From: Nephromyces sp. MM_2019
Taxonomy: Eukaryota > Apicomplexa > Aconoidasida > Nephromycida
Assembly: GCA_015657535.1 (NCBI GenBank)
Contig: JADHZB010001574.1
Coordinates: forward strand, 1,929 to 64,998
Length of the DNA: 63,070 nt
Direction of reading: 5' to 3'
The notes below the pieces were generated by a model, which saw nothing but the letters and a program-made list of their open reading frames with translations, was not told the origin of the DNA and did no database searches. Made by a program: the position numbers and the translations under genes. Position 1 is the stretch's first letter. Every line of letters starts with the position of its first letter. Positions 58,024 through 63,070 of this stretch are shown here, one piece after another.

Positions 58024-61000
58024 ATACACTGGATGACATATATGTTATTATACAATTTTTGCTTGATTTTTAAAGTATAAAACAATTTTTAAAGCATTAT
58101 TTATCAGATTTTCCTTGTTGATATTTTCTAAAGCTGCAATTGCAGTTGAAAAATTATCATAAATTTTGAAGATCGTGCTGAGGGTCCTTTTGTTTTGGTT
58201 TGAATTCATTTATTATAAGTGTAGCACGTGAATATATGGATACTGGATTAAGTTTCCTATGTACTGTTAGTATCCAGGACACATTAAATCATTCCGAGCT
58301 TTCGGCTATAGTACTTTGAATTTGATAGAAACCCCTTGTTCTTATATGCATCGCCAAGTTTCTGTGCTTGTGCCCTGAGTGGTTTTTCCTCTACGTGATT
58401 TAGGCAAGTGTAGAATTTTATTTTTGATTTTTATCCCCTTTAACTCTTGAGCTGGCTGGCATAGGCCTGACATGTAGCTTTACACTCCGGCTTATTATTG
58501 GTCTCTGAGATGCGTTGGAAAAAAGAGGTTCCTTTACAACAAGCGATATGTATCTGACGTAATACCAACTTCCGTAGGCTTTGTGCTATTGTCTTTTTGG
58601 ATAACTTATTGATAATATGCCTAGCTGTTTCCGTGTTTCAAGCGAGTTGGAAAAAATGGGCTAACACAGGGAAAGTCTCGTTTGCCACGCACCTTACAGT
58701 GCCAAATTTAGTCTCCGCTGCTTTTTACTTCAAATCATTATTTTTTTCTATCTTTGTTAAGCCAAATCCGCTGACTGCTAAATAGTATTAGCTACGCACC
58801 TATTTTTTCACTGAGTAATTTAGATTATTGTGCTCTTTTCCAATTTGCAGGATAGCGCTTCGTGGGCTGCTAAGCTTCTTTCCATCATGGCATATACAAT
58901 GCATGGCCGACAGCAGCTGGAATAAATGCTGTCTTATATGTGCCAGAAAAACCGCAAAATGTAGAAAGCACTTTGCTGCTATAGATGAGCTTTATTATGC
59001 TTCCTTCTATACTATGCTCTGCTTATATCTCTTAAGTAGCTATTTTATGGGCGCAGCATAATTTGCGTAAGCAATTCCACTGGTAAGCATATCAAAAAGA
59101 TCTGAACAAGGAGGCCTAATCTTTGTTGTGTGACATTATTTTTAGCCTTGATACCCTTGATGCGTTGAAAGCGTGACACTTGGGTTTGCAATTTCTTCTC
59201 ATTTGTGTATGTTGCTGCAGTGTCTTCAAGCATTTAATAAAGGCTAGCCGTTTTGGCCGCTGAGTGGGATAAATTTTTCGTGTAAGATTGTTACAAGGCA
59301 GGACACGTTGAAATGCGAAAGATACAAGTTTAAACCTTATAATATGCTTCGTTACAAGACCTTACGTCGTAACAGTTTTGAAAGCTACCCACTCTGGCAT
59401 GAAAAAGAATAATAATCCTTGTGAAACTTTTGAAAGATGTTGGGTAGATCACCACGGAACCATAGTATCCAGCTGGTTACTCTGGATTATTTAAAAATCT
59501 TCGAACATCCACTTCATTTATGTGATATTTCGATTTTTTTTCGTATCGCATAGTTCTGTACGTTTGCTGGCGAATAGAATGATTTTGACACAATGGTATA
59601 CATGGTATCAAGCAGCTTCTAGATTTGTATAAGAAGTTGTATTTTTATTGATATGTTTCAGTTTTGCTCTCCTATGGTATAAAGCCGCCGGCTTTTTTTT
59701 GCTTGATAGATTAGCACCCATATTAAGATTCTCGAAATGGCGTTAATTTTTGCTTGCTGCTTTCCTTGACTAATCGTAGCTTCATCTCCATTGTTTTAGC
59801 ACATCAGGGTTACACTTTGCATTATTGCTGCTCTCTGGAGAAATATTTCTTGTCTCTTAAAAACTGAATGATACTTGGCATATTTTTAAATATACTTGTA
59901 TTGATAGGGGAAAAAGGTGAAATAGCCTGGTAAATCATGTCGCTGGGATTCTCAGTGATCAACATATTGAGCGTGACGTGAAATGATATCCATGCTGTTC
60001 TTAAAATATAGTGCAGCATGTGTTCTATAAGTTGCTACGTGCAATTTGTGAGCTACACGATAAGTACAACAAGCCTGTTATATGGATTCGCTGCTCTTGC
60101 AATCCCTTGACAGATGTGTTTTTATATCCCGAGATAGGCCATGAAGCTGCAATTCTGAGTTTTTAAGGTGTGACTATGTTATATGTAATCGTATAATTCA
60201 ATGAAGAGTTATGGAAAAGATAGGAGACTTTGAAGAGTCACACATAACGCAAATGGTATGGCCGAATACCGATGTGAATTGAATGTTATAGTTCAATATA
60301 AAGATTTCGATTTTTAAGGTATTTAGTCGTTTGTACAAAATATCATGATTTCCTAGAGGCAAGAGCTTTTTTTAAATGTGAGTACCTTTCCATGACGGTT
60401 ATTAAGTCCTTCAAATATAATGGAGGGACTGCCTACATTCACATTATTGTATCTTCCAGCGAATTTAGTCCATTCTAACGAAATACCGGAAATATTAGTT
60501 GCCCTGGTCAATTTCCTCCCTATTAATTGCTACCCTTCAGCTAGCCTTTCCGTGATGGCTCAGCTCGTATCCAGTACTTTCCTACACTGAAATTGATATC
60601 TTGTATTACAGGGGAATATTTTATGTCATAATCCGCTTTCTTGATGACATCGTAGAGGTATGTTGATTTAGTGAATTGACTGCTTCGCTTATCTTCATCT
60701 ACTATGGTCGATTCAGTAGTTACAAGGTAAAGTGCAACCTTACTTATAACGATACTGAGTATAATATTTTTTTGTTTGCGAGCATGCTGGAATCTATGGC
60801 TTTGCAAAATTCAAAGATTTCCTGGATTTTTGTAAAAATGTGATATCAAAGCGTAGCAAGGCCAGAAGCTTCACTACGGTAATTCAATGATCAACCTTAC
60901 CAGGTACGAGCGTTCCTATCTTTCAAAAACCCCTAAGTTCACAGTTTGAAAACTATTGCTGACCTGAGACTTGCCAAAATTCATGTGCATTAGAAGTTGT

Positions 61001-61263
61001 TCCTCAAGGGTATAGTAAAGAAGCTTACCTTGGCGAATTATAAAAAGTGTAATAAAGCCTGCCTAAGTGCATCACAATGTGTTGTACCAGACAAACCGGT
61101 TGAAGAGTAATACACTACAATCCTCTTCTAATCCTATAGGAGCCCAACCTGACTACCCCAAAACGCCAGAGAGCTCTCGCTGCGTACGTATTTTTCTATG
61201 GAGACTCCAATGTTCACAGAACATGTTAATATTCTTTCTGAAACATTTTCAAAGTGCACTGAC
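58024..61263. other. 3' flank of enolase, no gene assigned
   Basis: T-rich near enolase. At 58851-58924, after the acceptor TTTCCAATTTGCAG, an open frame reads DSASWAAKLLSIMAYTMHGR and stops soon after. It is out of phase with the enolase end, so it is not an enolase exon and may belong to another gene or be chance. Confidence 0.4.
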
Positions 61264-61443
61264 GATATTTCGCATGCCTGCTCCAGCAGCAGAGACAAGA
61301 GACACTAATAATTGTTCAAGTGACTTCCACCGTTGCCGGTTCCCTGTTTTTGTACGTACACAAGAAATATGCTGCCTTATCTCCAAACGCGTCATGAGCA
61401 CAAGTAACTGCTGCTCAAACAAACTGAGGATGCTATTTCCCGT
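61264..61443 (-). CDS. Possible coding exon, unknown
   Basis: Minus frame reading SILSLFEQQLLVLMTRLEIR, then RQRWKSLEQLLVSLVSAAG and MRNIV up to a donor GTCAGT at 61263. Composition is protein-like and probably helical, unlike the A+T-rich surroundings; the opposite strand is also open but Cys/Ser-rich and less convincing. Upstream splice site uncertain (CCTCAG or GAGCAG). No family recognised. Confidence 0.38.
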
Positions 61444-61934
61444 TCAATTTCATGGTATACCGTCAGAGTCGCAGCATGATATAATTATATGAAACTGGGA
61501 AGTAAAGAGTAATAATTTTATGGGACTGTAAGTAGTCTAATAAATCAAATTATCCATACTAAGATAGTCATGAATCTCTTGGACTATTGCACTTTCATTT
61601 GTTAAAAACCACATAGTTTCACAGCAATAGCCTTCAGTAGGCTTTGAATATATAGTTTTTCATCCATTCAACATAGCATGGCTGCACACCGTGATAGCTA
61701 GGTAGAAAGACTTAGTAACCGATCCTGTAATTGAAACAAAGTTCACACATGGCGTTCAGTCAGCAGCTTACCCCTGGCAATCCACCACGCAATAGAATTT
61801 TGTGGACTGAGGAATTCTTCCAGAGGCTGACTTTCAAGCTAACGGTTGATCATGGAGGCCATATACTGTGGTAAAGTGCTTACACGGGGTTTCTATGCTA
61901 ACTGTCATGATGCGCAAGGAATCTGCAGACAGTT

Positions 61935-62153
61935 TTAGAGGATAGCAGTAGACTTCAGAGTTAATTCTAAACAACACAAAAGCACATAAGTATGCACGAC
62001 TTCGGTGTAGCTAAGTGAACTCGGCACATCTGGAACTCGAAGATGGGTACTGCGGCAGAGTGAGAGACTATTGGGAACATCACCTGGAATTGCTTGCGAA
62101 CTCATGGAATACGGGTTTGAAGGGGCTAGACTAATCGCGATTACGTAGTACAT
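61935..62153 (-). CDS. Possible coding segment, unknown
   Basis: ATG at 62153 in GCCATGT context opens 72 codons (MYYVIAISLAPSNPYSMSSQ, then VPDVPSSLSYTEVVHTY). It lies on the same strand as the candidate exon near 61.3 kb and could be its upstream part. Internal GTAATC and GTGATG donors leave the exon end open. Weak evidence. Confidence 0.27.
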   Translation of the reverse strand: MYYVIAISLAPSNPYSMSSQAIPGDVPNSLSLCRSTHLRVPDVPSSLSYTEVVHTYVLLCCLELTLKSTAIL

Positions 62154-63070
62154 GGCCCACGGTTACTTCGGCAGCAGAATAACTATCAACCCTCCCACCA
62201 AAACAGGACAATGGCAATGCTTCTATTAAGTTTTTGATGTGCTAGAAATAATTTAAAATGCAGCCCGGGATAAAAGCCTGCGCAAACCTATTCGCAATAA
62301 AACACAAGCATGTATTCATCAACGTTGATCTGCACCGTTTATGAATTGTTTACTCATCAGTTTAAGAAAGTTAAAAAAGTGGTCACTGCTATAGTGTATA
62401 TCATCAGCCTGAATTCATGCACAAAAATTCAAGCGCACTGCAAGTAAATTCGAAATCCTCTATAGTTAGGTTCACTCCAGACTGTGTATATTTACTGTTA
62501 ACTCCAGTAATTGCAATGTTCTCCAGAGTGTTCCACGCCACCAACCACTGGACAATCAACTCAAATATTTATCCTACATTCGCAGCAAACTATATGCTTC
62601 GTACTCGAGTAATCGTTCGATTTTCAGTGAATCGCTAGCCCAGTCCACAAATTTTATTTGCAGTAGCGCCAGCATTACGTCGCATGAACCAAGGAGTAGA
62701 TTATCTTTTCAAGTATCATACCTCGCTGCACTCAAGCTAGACTAGAACCTTGATAATTTATTCAGTGCTTCTAATACTCATGAGATGCGTGAGCTAAAAT
62801 CCGTGATGATACAGTGGCGTATGCGGCGCAGTATGTGCGCAAAAAAAACTGTAAGCACTGCACTATGCGTATTATAATAGTGTTTTCTGGCCCTGGGAAC
62901 AACTAACATCATTTTTAAGCGATTTGTTTAAGCAAGGAATGAAGGTCTTCCCTGATGAACCACAGAATAGCGCACGCTATATCCTCCACCGTATATAACT
63001 CGGCATGCGTACAGAACCCAAGCATAAACAAATGCATTTCTATTTTTGCTCTTAAATATATCGAATCGGA
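62154..63070. other. Right end, no gene recognised
   Basis: Mixed A+T-rich DNA with only short open frames (the longest is 73 codons at 62417-62638). No splice-flanked exon or RNA gene seen. Confidence 0.4.

Noticed and set aside
58851..58924. Possible fifteenth enolase exon
   Set aside because: The coding-like frame is out of phase with the enolase end; both splicing and read-through give a stop straight after ...VSG.

Overview
The window is nuclear DNA from an apicomplexan-type protist. It is roughly 60-65 % A+T by eye. Genes are split by many GT..AG introns with T-rich 3' ends, and the gene content fits: an AMA1-family invasion protein (minus strand, about 27.1-32.0 kb), an enolase with the EWGW insertion shared by plants and apicomplexans (plus strand, 48.07-58.02 kb), a casein kinase 2 alpha, an SR splicing factor and an H-type-lectin-like secreted protein. 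AMA1 points to Apicomplexa rather than another alveolate. The intron-dense genes (14 exons in enolase) look more coccidian-like than haemosporidian-like. The species cannot be named from the sequence.

Layout. 1-3.3 kb: the last two recognisable exons of CK2 alpha (plus); its 5' part lies left of the window. 4.2 kb: one isolated coding-like exon. 7.8-16.5 kb (plus): an unidentified, probably secreted large protein, built from small phase-compatible exons followed by one 2.6 kb exon. 17.4-20.7 kb (plus): a signal-peptide protein with an H-type lectin-like domain. 24-25.2 kb: weakly supported exons of a possible membrane protein. 27.1-32.0 kb (minus), perhaps starting near 33.8 kb: the AMA1-like type I membrane protein. 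34.6-35.0 kb: a possible minus-strand exon. 40.4-41.9 kb (minus): a three-exon SR protein. 44-48 kb: two weak exon candidates. 48.07-58.02 kb (plus): enolase. 58-63 kb: no named gene, only coding-like islands on the minus strand near 61.3 and 62.0 kb.

Genes at work. The AMA1-like protein belongs to host-cell attachment and invasion. The lectin-like protein and the large unidentified protein also carry secretory signals, so three of the six best-supported genes appear to enter the secretory pathway. CK2, the SR protein and enolase are housekeeping genes. The most interesting feature is that the enolase, otherwise catalytically intact, starts 90 residues upstream of the usual N-terminus with a hydrophobic stretch followed by a basic, Ser/Thr-rich, acid-poor segment. 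That resembles a bipartite plastid (apicoplast) or a mitochondrial leader.

Limits. Exon boundaries were placed by hand from splice signals, reading phase and remembered family conservation. No database search was run. Exon chains of unknown proteins are hypotheses supported by phase consistency only.
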